This document shows positions 5,968 through 14,740 of a stretch of DNA of 19,994 nt, piece after piece. Each line of letters begins with the position of its first letter. The stretch's first letter is position 1. The position numbers were made by a program, and so were the translations under genes. The notes under the pieces were generated by a model. The model was not told the DNA's origin. It saw only the letters and a program-made list of their open reading frames with translations, and ran no database searches. The stretch spans positions 1-19,994 of the forward strand of contig JAHIYS010000228.1 in the NCBI GenBank assembly GCA_018814965.1, read 5' to 3'. This stretch comes from Gammaproteobacteria bacterium. GTDB taxonomy: Bacteria > Pseudomonadota > Gammaproteobacteria > UBA9339.

Positions 5968-8538
5968 ATGCGTATAGAAAAACTAACTGACAACTTCCGC
6001 GAGGCTTTGGGTGAAGCTCAATCAAAAGCAATAGGTAGCGATAACCAATTCATTGAACCCGCACACTTAATGCTAGCCTTTTTAGAAGAAAAAGGCACCG
6101 TGTATAACGTCCTCCAAAAATCACGGATCAATACTCCAAAACTTGAAAACGCCCTAAGCATGGCTATTGATAACTTTCCCAAAGTTTCAGGTGGAGCAGG
6201 CGAGGTCCATATCTCTAACGACCTCCTAAAGTTATTAAACGTTACAGATAAACTTGCGGGGCAGCGCAAAGATCAATTTATAGCTAGTGAACTGTTTTTA
6301 CTTGCTGCCCTTGATGACAAAGGGATCTTAGGAAAAGCTCTAAAAGATTGCGGCGCAGTCAAATCGGTAATTGAACAAGCAATCAATGATGTTCGAGGAG
6401 GAGAAAAAGTTCAAGATGCAGGGGACGAAGGAAAAAGACAAGCTCTCGAAAAATATACCACTGACATAACCAAACGCGCAGCTGCTGGAAAAATAGATCC
6501 TGTAATTGGGCGTGACGATGAGATCAGACGCACCATTCAAGTATTACAACGACGCACCAAAAATAATCCGGTTTTAATTGGAGAACCAGGTGTTGGCAAA
6601 ACTGCAATTGTTGAAGGATTGGCACAGCGAATTGTTAATGGTGAGGTACCAGATGGCCTGAAAAATAAACAGCTGCTTTCTTTAGACATGGGGATGCTGC
6701 TTGCTGGCACAAAATTTCGTGGTGAATTTGAAGAAAGACTAAAAGCTGTCATCAATGAGATCACTAAAGCCCAAGGTCAAATTATTTTATTTATTGACGA
6801 ACTCCACATGGTTGTTGGGGCTGGCAAAGCTGAGGGCTCGATGGATGCTAGCAATATGTTAAAGCCAGCTTTAGCACGCGGTGAATTACGATGTATTGGA
6901 GCCACCACTTTAGATGAATACCGTCAATATATTGAAAAAGACTCCGCATTAGAACGCCGTTTTCAAAAAGTTTTAGTCGACGAACCTAGCGTCACCGATA
7001 CCATTGCAATCTTACGCGGTTTAAAAGAAAAATATGAAATCCACCATGGGGTTGATATCACTGACTCAGCAATTGTTGCTGCAGCTACCATGTCACACCG
7101 CTACATTACCGACCGCAATCTACCAGATAAAGCGATTGATCTTATTGATGAAGCAGCAAGCAGAATTAGAATGGAGATGGATTCTAAACCAGAAGATTTA
7201 GATCGTCTGGGCCGTAAAATCATTCAACTAAAAATTGAGCGCGAGGCCTTAAAAAAAGAAACTGATGAGCCCTCAAAGCAACGTCTATCTGATCTTGAGA
7301 AAAATTTGGAGAAACTTGAAAAAGAATATTCCTCCCTCAATGAGGTTTGGAAAAAAGAAAAATCAGCTCTGCAAAACGCCCAGAAAATTAAAGAAGATCT
7401 AGATCAAGCAAAACTAGAGATGGAAGCGGCACAACGTAAAGTTGATCTAGCAAAAATGTCAGAACTCCAATACGGAAAGATTCCCTCCTTAGAAAAACAG
7501 TTGCAAGCAGCGCTTGAAGCTGAAAAAAAGGAATCTCACTTAGTCCGCAATAAAGTCACCGAAGAGGAAGTAGCAGAGGTAGTATCAAAATGGACCCATA
7601 TCCCGGTTAGTAAAATGCTTGAAGGAGACAAAGAAAAATTACTGCAAATGGAAACAGCTCTACATAAAAGAGTTGTCGGACAAGATGAAGCAATAAAAGC
7701 GGTTTCTGACGCCATTCGTCGTTCCCGCGCTGGACTTTCCGACATCAATAAACCAATAGGATCATTTATGTTTCTCGGGCCAACCGGTGTAGGTAAAACC
7801 GAGCTCTGCAAAACCTTAGCTGAATTTTTATTCGATACCGAAGAAGCATTAGTTAGAATCGATATGTCAGAGTTTATGGAAAAACATTCCGTCGCAAGAC
7901 TGATTGGCGCTCCTCCAGGATATGTTGGTTATGAAGAAGGGGGTTATCTTACTGAAGCGGTACGACGTAAACCCTATTCCGTAATTTTATTAGATGAAAT
8001 TGAAAAAGCACATCATGATGTTTTTAATATTCTACTACAGGTTCTTGATGATGGCCGTTTAACTGATGGGCACGGCAGAACCGTAGATTTTAGAAATTGT
8101 GTAATTATCATGACTTCGAATTTAGGATCCCAATATATTCAGGAACATCCTGGCGCAAGTTACGAAAAAATAAAATCAGCGGTAATGGAAACTGTTAGCA
8201 AACATTTTCGCCCAGAATTTATCAATAGAGTTGATGATATTGTGGTATTCCACGGCTTAGATCAAAAACAGATTCGCGCAATTACTACCACCCAAATTGC
8301 ACGTCTGCAAAAACGTCTCAAAGAGCGAGACTTACATTTAGAAGTCAGCACTAAAGCTTTAGATTATTTATCCGAAGTTGGCTACGATCCTATCTATGGA
8401 GCCCGTCCGCTAAAACGTGCGATCCAACAATATCTCGAGAATCCTTTGGCGCAAGATATTCTTTTAGGAAAATTTAAACCTAAAGACAAGATTGTTGTTG
8501 ATCGTGAGAATCATGGGTTGAAGTTTAAAGTTAAGTAA
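5968..8538 (+). CDS. clpB: ATP-dependent disaggregase ClpB (Hsp100)
   Basis: A cytosolic hexameric AAA+ chaperone that threads and rescues aggregated proteins together with DnaK. The 856 residues are virtually the E. coli length (857). Domain order: N-terminal Clp repeat domain (about 1-145, FREALGEAQSKA...FIEPAHLMLAF); first AAA+ domain with Walker A GEPGVGKT at 205-212, Walker B LFIDELH, and the pore segment GAKFRGEFEERLK-like TKFRGEFEERLK; the ClpB-specific coiled-coil middle domain (about 400-525, Lys/Glu-rich); second AAA+ domain with Walker A GPTGVGKT at 604-611, pore loop GAPPGYVGYEEGG and Walker B ILLDEIEKAH; and the C-terminal D2-small domain with YGARPLKRAIQ. The start is well supported by AAAGGAGA upstream of the ATG. 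It is monocistronic and probably heat-inducible through the promoter at 5883. Confidence 0.98.
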   Translation: MRIEKLTDNFREALGEAQSKAIGSDNQFIEPAHLMLAFLEEKGTVYNVLQKSRINTPKLENALSMAIDNFPKVSGGAGEVHISNDLLKLLNVTDKLAGQRKDQFIASELFLLAALDDKGILGKALKDCGAVKSVIEQAINDVRGGEKVQDAGDEGKRQALEKYTTDITKRAAAGKIDPVIGRDDEIRRTIQVLQRRTKNNPVLIGEPGVGKTAIVEGLAQRIVNGEVPDGLKNKQLLSLDMGMLLAGTKFRGEFEERLKAVINEITKAQGQIILFIDELHMVVGAGKAEGSMDASNMLKPALARGELRCIGATTLDEYRQYIEKDSALERRFQKVLVDEPSVTDTIAILRGLKEKYEIHHGVDITDSAIVAAATMSHRYITDRNLPDKAIDLIDEAASRIRMEMDSKPEDLDRLGRKIIQLKIEREALKKETDEPSKQRLSDLEKNLEKLEKEYSSLNEVWKKEKSALQNAQKIKEDLDQAKLEMEAAQRKVDLAKMSELQYGKIPSLEKQLQAALEAEKKESHLVRNKVTEEEVAEVVSKWTHIPVSKMLEGDKEKLLQMETALHKRVVGQDEAIKAVSDAIRRSRAGLSDINKPIGSFMFLGPTGVGKTELCKTLAEFLFDTEEALVRIDMSEFMEKHSVARLIGAPPGYVGYEEGGYLTEAVRRKPYSVILLDEIEKAHHDVFNILLQVLDDGRLTDGHGRTVDFRNCVIIMTSNLGSQYIQEHPGASYEKIKSAVMETVSKHFRPEFINRVDDIVVFHGLDQKQIRAITTTQIARLQKRLKERDLHLEVSTKALDYLSEVGYDPIYGARPLKRAIQQYLENPLAQDILLGKFKPKDKIVVDRENHGLKFKVK

Positions 8539-8558
8539 AACAGCCTTATCGCTAAAAG

Positions 8559-8612
8559 CTGTCATTGCGAGCAACAAGCGAATCTTGTAACGCGGCAATC
8601 CAGAGGATCTGG
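8559..8612. repeat. Degenerate GTCATTGCGAG repeat copy
   Basis: TGTCATTGCGAG followed by a small ACAAG/CTTGT hairpin and GGCAATCCAGAGGATCTGG resembles one side of the palindrome at 709-780 and the inner parts of elements A and B. It lies 21 bases after the clpB stop. The right half of the palindrome is missing or degenerate. Confidence 0.55.
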
Positions 8613-8780
8613 AAATGTGTCTTATTCCCTTAACACGTTAGTTAAATAGCGCTTGTTGTCAGTAATTGAGTTGCGAGGGTTTTTAATATCGTCAGCAAGA
8701 AGGGGTTAAGGGGGCAAGCCCAATCACTGACAGCAATTAAATTAACGCCAAAAAGGCGCCCCTTTGTCTTTTCATTTTCA

Positions 8781-8804
8781 TGTCTTTTGTAAAGACTTGA
8801 CCCC
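8781..8804. repeat. Solo GACTTGACCCC repeat end, next to the ankyrin gene stop
   Basis: TGTCTTTTGTAAAGACTTGACCCC resembles the right end of the transposase unit (13265-13290, TTTGTCGTTTGTCAAGACTTGACCCC spelled in part). It stops 12 bases from the stop codon of the minus-strand ankyrin gene. The right transposase end stops 12 bases from the ClsB-like gene in the same way. No partner end is evident to its left. Confidence 0.5.
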
Positions 8805-8815
8805 TTAATCCAAAA

Positions 8816-9895
8816 TTAATTGGCCCCGGCTTCAGTTAGCAAATCTAATATTGCTGTATTGTGTTGAGACTTCGCAATCGTAAAAGCAGTTCCAACATAC
8901 CGACTTTCCCAATGCAAATTGACATTATTATCAACTAACATTTTTGCTATACCCACATGACCTTCCTGAGCCGCGATCATAATAGCAGTATATTCTAGTT
9001 TGTTTTTTGCATCCAAATTGGCGTCAGCATCAATCAGCAATCTCACTATCTTCTCATCCCCTTTGGCAACTGCCTTCATAATAGGCGTATTGCCATCTAT
9101 CCAACGCGCATTCACATTGGCACCAGCATCAAGTAACAGTCTCACCATCATCGAATTACCTTTATCAACTGCCATCATGAGAGCGGTCTTACCGTTCGCG
9201 CAACGTATCTCCAAATCGGCACCAGCATCAATTAGTGCTCTCGCCATCTCTACATAATGAACACGCCCAGGATAATTAAGAGCTGTTTCAACTATATACA
9301 ACAGGGCACTACCACCAAAATCAGATTGCAAATACACACTAGCGCCAGCATCAATCAGCAGTTTCGCTACTGCATCATCTTTCGCCACCATGAGAGCAGT
9401 AAGGCCATTACTCCCACGCAAATCCACTTTAGCTCCAGCATCAAGTAGCAATTGCACAATTGCCTCTTTACCCCATCTAGCCGCACTCATAAGCGCAGTA
9501 TCGCCAAACCTGTCTAACAAATCCAAATTGACTCCAGCATCAATCAGCAATCGCACTATAGTCTCATTGCCTCTACCAGCCGCCGTTATAAGAGGAGTCG
9601 TGTTACCATAACCCCCCTGGGCATTTAAATCCGCCCCCTCTCTTATAAGACATTGTACCTTATCAATATCATCGTCTTCTGTAGCCTCTATGATCGACAT
9701 TGGGCCTGTTTGACATTTACCACTATCGGCACTTTTAAAATTATCACTCCCAGCATGATTAAAATCACTTTTCAAATGGACTGAATACTCAGGATTTGCA
9801 ACTGACGCATCAGGGCTCGCTGATTCAGATGCCGCATAACTCAGATGTGAAACCGCCAGCAACACAACCATACTCAAAAATAATTTAATTTTCAT
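8816..9895 (-). CDS. Exported ankyrin-repeat protein
   Basis: A 359-residue protein made almost entirely of ankyrin repeats. The start is ATG 9895, which has GGAGGA about 7 bases upstream; an upstream ATG at 9934 would put 13 unrelated residues before the signal peptide. Residues 1-21 are a signal peptide (MKIKLF, hydrophobic SMVVLLAV, SYA before ASES). After a low-complexity linker come about nine repeats of the pattern GxTALMxAxxxGxxxIVRLLLDAGANVxxR. One is short (GLTALMVAKDDAVAKLL) and one carries a longer insert (ALNYPGRVHYVEM). It ends on a partial repeat, EAGAN. Ankyrin repeats mediate protein-protein contacts. An N-terminal Sec signal points to periplasm or surface, unlike type IV effectors with C-terminal signals. 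Binding partner and role are unknown. Confidence 0.9.
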   Translation of the reverse strand: MKIKLFLSMVVLLAVSHLSYAASESASPDASVANPEYSVHLKSDFNHAGSDNFKSADSGKCQTGPMSIIEATEDDDIDKVQCLIREGADLNAQGGYGNTTPLITAAGRGNETIVRLLIDAGVNLDLLDRFGDTALMSAARWGKEAIVQLLLDAGAKVDLRGSNGLTALMVAKDDAVAKLLIDAGASVYLQSDFGGSALLYIVETALNYPGRVHYVEMARALIDAGADLEIRCANGKTALMMAVDKGNSMMVRLLLDAGANVNARWIDGNTPIMKAVAKGDEKIVRLLIDADANLDAKNKLEYTAIMIAAQEGHVGIAKMLVDNNVNLHWESRYVGTAFTIAKSQHNTAILDLLTEAGAN

Positions 9896-9936
9896 AACAA
9901 TCCTCCAGTTAAACCCATAGCATTTATAATGCATAT

Positions 9937-9942
9937 ATTATA
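9937..9942 (-). promoter_or_regulatory. Candidate -10 box of the ankyrin gene
   Basis: On the minus strand TATAAT occurs in the context CTAGTATAATATATG, about 42 bases before the chosen start. No good -35 lies at 16-18 bases. Its position supports the downstream start at 9895. Confidence 0.35.
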
Positions 9943-10491
9943 CTAGACAAATACGGATCCCACAGCGGTAATTTTTACGGCAAATAGCAATTATTGGGTA
10001 CTTTACCCCAAAGAATTTGGACATTTTAAGTAAATGTTAAAGAATAAATATAGATATAGGGGTCAAATCTTTGCTTACAATAACTCTAAAGAATATTCAT
10101 GAGATCTCATAGACGGTGAACAAGCCCCTTATTTCGTACAATTATTTAACAATCTCTTAACAATTAAGTGCTATATAAATATTTAGAGCTTTAATAATAT
10201 TTATGCGATGCCACAAACCAAGGCCTGACATTTTAACAGATTAAGGATATCTCTTGTTTTAAAACTTGATTTGGATTCTAATACAACAGCTGCCAGTTTG
10301 TGTCATAACCAAACAGACAATCGGACAAATGTTGACTTAAAAAACAACAGATGATTGATACATCTTATTATATATAGAAAAAATAACTACAAGTCTGGTT
10401 ATTTAATGCTCGGGTTTAAAATCAAGATTTAAACAATTGACATATAGAACCACGACCTTATAGAGCTTATTAAAAAATGAGAATTTAACAT
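9943..10491. other. Gene-free divergent region between the ankyrin and SulP genes
   Basis: About 550 AT-rich bases without a plausible gene. It holds one solo repeat end, GGGGTCAAATC, at 10059-10069, and the sulP promoter near 10437-10464. I see nothing else. Confidence 0.55.
10437..10464 (+). promoter_or_regulatory. Sigma-70 type promoter of the SulP gene
   Basis: TTGACA (10437-10442, perfect -35) is followed after 16 bases by TATAGA (10459-10464). It ends 27 bases before the ATG at 10492. Confidence 0.6.
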
Positions 10492-12165
10492 ATGATCTCC
10501 AATGCATTTATACCAAAATTATTTTCATTATTGCGTGAAGGCTACTCATTTAAAACCTTCAAGTCTGATGCATTGGCTGGATTAACGGTTGCAATAGTTG
10601 CGCTACCACTTGCTATGGCACTAGCAATTGCCAGCGGCGTATCCCCAGACAAAGGGTTAACTACGGCTGTTATCGCCGGATTTATGATTTCATTTTTAGG
10701 TGGTTCCCGTGTTCAAATAGGTGGCCCGACTGGCGCATTCGTAGTTGTCATATATACCGTTATCGCCCATCACGGATACGATGGATTAATCATGGCTACC
10801 TTGTTAGCTGGATTGTTTATGATCATTGCTGGATATACAAAACTCGGTCAATTAATTAAATTCATTCCGTATCCCGTGATTGTTGGCTTTACCGCTGGGA
10901 TTGCCGTTATTATAGCTTCGTCACAGGTAAAAGATTTTTTTGGACTTACAATAGCTCAGCCACCTGTAGATTTTATTCATAAATGGCAAAGCTATTTCGA
11001 AGCATTGAATACGACTTGTCCAACAGCCATCATAATTGGAGTTTTAGCTTTAGCAATAATCCTGCTACTACGACACTATGCTCCTAAATGGCCTGGATAT
11101 TTGATTGCTATTGGCATCTGTGCTGTTATCGTAGCAGCTTTCCATCTACCAATTGAAACCATTGGCTCTAGATTTCCTAACTTATTATCTGGACTACAAC
11201 TGCCGAGGCTCCCTATATGGAGTTTTACAAAATTTCAGCATATTGTTCCATCTGCGTTTACTATAGCCTTTCTTGCAAGCATAGAATCATTACTTTCTGC
11301 CGTTGTAGCTGATGGCATGACAGGATTCAAACATCGCTCAAACCAAGAGCTAATTGGAAATGGAGTTGCAAATATTGCTTCAGCGTTGTTTGGCGGACTT
11401 CCTGCAACTGGAGCTATTGCTCGCACTGCAACTAATATCAAATCCGGCGGCAAAACTCCTATAGCCGGTATTTTTCATGCCATCTTTATATTGTTATTTA
11501 TGCTTTTTGCAATGAAAATAATAGCATTTGTACCGATGGCTGCACTTGCTGCAATATTATTTATTGTTGCTTGGGGAATGAGCGAGATTCATCATTTCAT
11601 CCATATCTTACGACTATCATCTTCCGATCGTTTCGTCATGTTTTTAACGTTTGGTCTTACGGTTTTTGTCAATTTAACTGTAGCAATTGGCGTAGGAGTT
11701 ACTTTGACATCACTTTTATTTATGCGGCACATGTCACGAACCGTAAAGATACATACTCAAGGTCGAAGTTCAATTGATATCTATGACATAAAATACGAGG
11801 AAGAAAATCAGCGTCTTGATTTGCCGCCTGGAGTAGAAGTATTTCAAATTACTGGCCCCGTTTTTTTTGGTGTCGCAGGGGACTTACTAGAAGCACTAAA
11901 ATTAATGGGGCAAATGCCACGGGTTCTTATCTTGAGAATGCGATTAGTTCCATACCTAGATACCAGCGGCGAAATCGTAATTAAAAACATTGTCAAACAA
12001 TGTCGCGATAGCAATACAACTGTTATTCTAAGCGCTGTTCAAAAACAACCAGCTAAGGTTCTCTTAAAAGGGGGCACAAAAGATGGCAAGGATGGCGTTT
12101 TATTTAGCCCTGATTACAGCTCAGCAATTAATACAGCAGAAAAAATTAAAGGGGTCAAGTCCTGA
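10492..12165 (+). CDS. SulP/SLC26-family anion transporter with STAS domain
   Basis: An inner-membrane transporter of 557 residues, typical length for bacterial SulP proteins. The N-terminal membrane domain starts with the family signature region (DALAGLTVAIVALPLAMALAIASGV), then GGSRVQIGGPTGAF, FIPYPVIVGFTAGIA and many hydrophobic helices to about residue 420. From about residue 440 a cytoplasmic STAS domain follows (GVEVFQITGPVFFG, LDTSGEIVIKNIV). Family substrates include sulfate, bicarbonate and C4-dicarboxylates; which applies here cannot be told. No sulfate-assimilation or carbonic-anhydrase gene adjoins it. Oddity: the last residues GVKS and the TGA stop are encoded by the GGGGTCAAGTCCTGA repeat that starts the transposase unit, so the native C-terminus has probably been replaced. 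Confidence 0.93.
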   Translation: MISNAFIPKLFSLLREGYSFKTFKSDALAGLTVAIVALPLAMALAIASGVSPDKGLTTAVIAGFMISFLGGSRVQIGGPTGAFVVVIYTVIAHHGYDGLIMATLLAGLFMIIAGYTKLGQLIKFIPYPVIVGFTAGIAVIIASSQVKDFFGLTIAQPPVDFIHKWQSYFEALNTTCPTAIIIGVLALAIILLLRHYAPKWPGYLIAIGICAVIVAAFHLPIETIGSRFPNLLSGLQLPRLPIWSFTKFQHIVPSAFTIAFLASIESLLSAVVADGMTGFKHRSNQELIGNGVANIASALFGGLPATGAIARTATNIKSGGKTPIAGIFHAIFILLFMLFAMKIIAFVPMAALAAILFIVAWGMSEIHHFIHILRLSSSDRFVMFLTFGLTVFVNLTVAIGVGVTLTSLLFMRHMSRTVKIHTQGRSSIDIYDIKYEEENQRLDLPPGVEVFQITGPVFFGVAGDLLEALKLMGQMPRVLILRMRLVPYLDTSGEIVIKNIVKQCRDSNTTVILSAVQKQPAKVLLKGGTKDGKDGVLFSPDYSSAINTAEKIKGVKS

Positions 12166-13290
12166 CAAACGACAAAGGAATCCACATAATCCGAATAAGA
12201 TTTATAAAATTAACAAACAACTGTTAAAAATACTGTATTTTATTCATAAGTGGTTTTTGGCATTATTGATTTGTGTCTAGACCTTTACGATTGTTATATA
12301 AAAATGCTTGGTACCATGTAATGAATCGTGGTGCAGCTCGTATTACAACTTTTCATGACAATGATGACTATCAGAAGTTAATAGATCTTTTATTACAGTT
12401 AAAGCGCCGTTACTGTTTTGAAATTCATGCATATTGTTTAATGCCCAATCACTACCATATATTAATACGAACCCCCTTGCCAAACTTAAGCACCGGAATG
12501 AGGCACTTAAATAGTTTATATACAAGCTACTACAATAAGAAGTACAAAAGAGATGGGGCTCTATTTCGTGGCCGCTATAAAGCAATACTAATAGATGCCG
12601 ATAATTATTTGCTGCGTGTCAGCCGTTATATCCATTTAAATCCAGTTAAAGGCTATTTGATCAAACATCCTGGCAAGTACTTATGGTCAAGCTATCAGTT
12701 TTATGTGAGCCATATTGCAACACCAGATTGGCTCTATACAGAAACTATACTTTCATATTTTGGGATCAAACAACAAAAAAATAGATATTCATTATTTGTT
12801 ATGGAGCAAACTGACCAGGAGTTAGAGATCTTTTATAGCAAAGCAAAATTGTTACCGGTCTTGGGATCTGATATTTTCCGCAAGAAGATCAGCAAGGAGG
12901 TGTTATGCAAAATACGATCAAGCAAAGAGATTCCTGATAGGAAAAAAGTTTCTACTATGCCAAGCTTGGCAAATATCTGTAGAACCGTTGCCAAACATTA
13001 TCAAGTTTCTAGCAGGTCCCTGTTTGCTGTAAAGCGTTCCCAGGGCAATTTGCCAAGAAAAATTGCAATTTATTTGTCCGCCGAATTATCCGGTAAAAGT
13101 TTTGGTTTTATTGCAACCTTTTTTAAAAACATTGGTACAGCAGGCGTTTCACAAATTGTATTGCGAGTTAACAGCGCTAGAGTTAGCGAGACTTCTATTG
13201 GCAATATTAGCAAAGATATTATAGCTCTGAGTAATCTAATCAAAAGCTAGGCAGCCTTACATCATTTGTCGTTTGTCAAGACTTGACCCC
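12151..13290. mobile_element. REP-associated transposase unit with 26-bp terminal inverted repeats
   Basis: The ends at 12151-12176 (GGGGTCAAGTCCTGACAAAC then GACAAA) and 13265-13290 (inverted) match at 25 of 26 bases and enclose one HUH transposase gene, giving a unit of 1140 bp. The core GTCAAGTCTTGAC of the right end is itself palindromic, as expected of REP sequences recognised by RAYT enzymes. No target-site duplication is seen, which agrees with HUH-type movement. The unit sits between the convergent SulP and ClsB-like genes. Confidence 0.82.
12273..13250 (+). CDS. REP-associated tyrosine transposase (Y1/HUH family, RAYT)
   Basis: A 325-residue single-strand DNA transposase of the IS200-like Y1 superfamily. 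The sequence begins RPLRL...AWYHVMNRG, a typical RAYT N-terminus. The HUH metal motif is HYH at 60-62 (LMPNHYHILIRT), and the probable nucleophile is Tyr119 in SRYIHLNPVK, preceded by GALFRGRYKAILID. The C-terminal part (about 230-310: LANICRTVAKHYQVS...ARKIAIYL-like PRKIAIYL...SFGFIATFF) resembles the DnaA C-terminal-type DNA-binding helix-turn-helix found in long RAYTs. The start is GTG 12273, which gives the family N-terminus; no strong ribosome binding site is seen. The frame is intact, so the enzyme could be active. It is flanked by inverted repeats, which are its likely substrates. Confidence 0.9.
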   Translation: MSRPLRLLYKNAWYHVMNRGAARITTFHDNDDYQKLIDLLLQLKRRYCFEIHAYCLMPNHYHILIRTPLPNLSTGMRHLNSLYTSYYNKKYKRDGALFRGRYKAILIDADNYLLRVSRYIHLNPVKGYLIKHPGKYLWSSYQFYVSHIATPDWLYTETILSYFGIKQQKNRYSLFVMEQTDQELEIFYSKAKLLPVLGSDIFRKKISKEVLCKIRSSKEIPDRKKVSTMPSLANICRTVAKHYQVSSRSLFAVKRSQGNLPRKIAIYLSAELSGKSFGFIATFFKNIGTAGVSQIVLRVNSARVSETSIGNISKDIIALSNLIKS

Positions 13291-13301
13291 TCAACAACCA
13301 C

Positions 13302-14447
13302 CTAAATCAAATACTTCAAATTAAGCAGCACCCAACCAACAATCCTCTGATACCAGCGTCTTTTTTGCCAATCTTCTAAATAAATCTCTTTTGCATTTTC
13401 TAAATCAAGCAAAAATTGTTGCTCTAAAATATGCTTTGATTCAGAAAGTCTAACATTTACATCTACTTCAAGATCATGTAACAAACTACGATAATTAAGA
13501 TTGCTTGAACCAATAGTCATCCAATCATCTAAGATAAGAGTTTTGGCATGTAAAATGCTTGGGATATATTCGAAAACTCTTGCCCCAGCCTTTAATAATC
13601 TTTCATAAAATGCTTGAGACGCCCAGGGCATAAAACCTATGTCAGACTCATGCGGCAACAAAATCCTTACATCAACTCCAGAGCGTGCAGCGTCAATTAA
13701 ACGGCGCAATAAAAAATTATCAGGAACAAAATAGGCATTGGTAATCCAGATCCTATTTTTACAATCTCTAATCCTATTCAATAAATTTTTATGCAAAATA
13801 CGCCGCCGATACCAAGCATTATTTAACCGAACAACGGGATTGGTACGCAGATAACGAAAGAAATTCTTGATCCTCTCATGATTAGGCAAATGTGACCACG
13901 CCGCTTCAAATGCTCGCGAAACCTCTTGCAAATCTACATGATTTAAACGTATCCCAGTATCCCGCCATGCTTGTCCATTATGGTTTTTATCTAAATGATT
14001 TTGTGAAACATTAAAGCTACCAATATAAACAATCTTTTTATCAATAATGCAAACCTTACGATGATTGCGCGAATTAATTTTTAGGAGCAAATATATAGCT
14101 TTCAGTAATGACGGAATATGTACTTTCGATCTGCTCCACTGCCACAATCTCCATGGAAACGGATGAAAAACTCTTGTTTCTGCTCCCGCATCCTCCAACT
14201 TTTTAACGAAAGGACCTCCCCACTCTGGAGTTCCAGCACCATCAACCATTATGCGCACAGAAACACCTCTTATAACCGCTTCTGTTAAAACTTCAAGAAT
14301 TTGTCTTCCCAATTGATCTAAAGCAAAAATATAAGTCTCGAACTCAATAGACTCCTTGGCTGATCCAATATCAGACAACAACATGGCAAAATAATCCTGC
14401 CCTGCAAAAAAAATCTTCTCATCACTAATTATTTGGCTATTATCCAA
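13302..14447 (-). CDS. Phospholipase D-family protein, ClsB-like cardiolipin synthase
   Basis: A 381-residue protein with two HKD motifs, the hallmark of the phospholipase D superfamily: His129-x-Lys131-x4-Asp136 in NHRKVCIIDKKIVYIGSFN, and His300-x-Lys302-x4-Asp307 in HAKTLILDDWMTIGSSNLN. The first half contains IEFETYIFALDQLGRQIL and RIMVDGAGTPEWGG, as in ClsB/ClsC. It lacks the N-terminal membrane helices of ClsA. Family reaction: transfer of a phosphatidyl group to make cardiolipin at the inner membrane; other phosphodiesterase roles are possible. The start is TTG 14447, preceded by AGAGAG about 6 bases upstream; the next ATG would remove part of the fold. It is divergent from pssA across 293 bases, which links it to phospholipid synthesis. 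Its stop lies 12 bases from the transposase unit. Confidence 0.87.
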   Translation of the reverse strand: MDNSQIISDEKIFFAGQDYFAMLLSDIGSAKESIEFETYIFALDQLGRQILEVLTEAVIRGVSVRIMVDGAGTPEWGGPFVKKLEDAGAETRVFHPFPWRLWQWSRSKVHIPSLLKAIYLLLKINSRNHRKVCIIDKKIVYIGSFNVSQNHLDKNHNGQAWRDTGIRLNHVDLQEVSRAFEAAWSHLPNHERIKNFFRYLRTNPVVRLNNAWYRRRILHKNLLNRIRDCKNRIWITNAYFVPDNFLLRRLIDAARSGVDVRILLPHESDIGFMPWASQAFYERLLKAGARVFEYIPSILHAKTLILDDWMTIGSSNLNYRSLLHDLEVDVNVRLSESKHILEQQFLLDLENAKEIYLEDWQKRRWYQRIVGWVLLNLKYLI

Positions 14448-14740
14448 CTTAGCTCTCTATTTATTATTTGGATCCAGTCTTTAAACTATATCGATATATT
14501 TGAAAAAATTCCTAAATAAAGACTATCTCCATCACTGCTTATCAAAAAAACCTCTTTATTTACAAAAATTCGACTTTCATCATAAAAATAAGGACAATAA
14601 AATCAAGGCGTTATATATTTATGCCTTATAAAAATGTACATCCGCCCTAAAACTTTAGATAATAGCGGTCTAAATTTAAGAGCATTTTAATAGTTTTATG
14701 TTTTTTTATCATATATTTTTTATAACTAGAGAATAACATT

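Noticed and set aside
9000..9611. Plus-strand frames opposite the ankyrin gene
   Set aside because: Their repetitive Ser/Ala-rich content mirrors the ankyrin repeats on the other strand, so they are antisense shadows.
9896..9934. Upstream ATG of the ankyrin protein at 9934
   Set aside because: It would place 13 unrelated residues before a clear signal peptide, and only the ATG at 9895 has a GGAGGA ribosome binding site. The candidate -10 box also lies only 2-8 bases from 9934, too close.
12083..12280. 65-residue plus-strand frame across the end of sulP and the transposase unit end
   Set aside because: It overlaps the STAS-domain coding region in another frame and then runs through the repeat, with no ribosome binding site or recognisable family.
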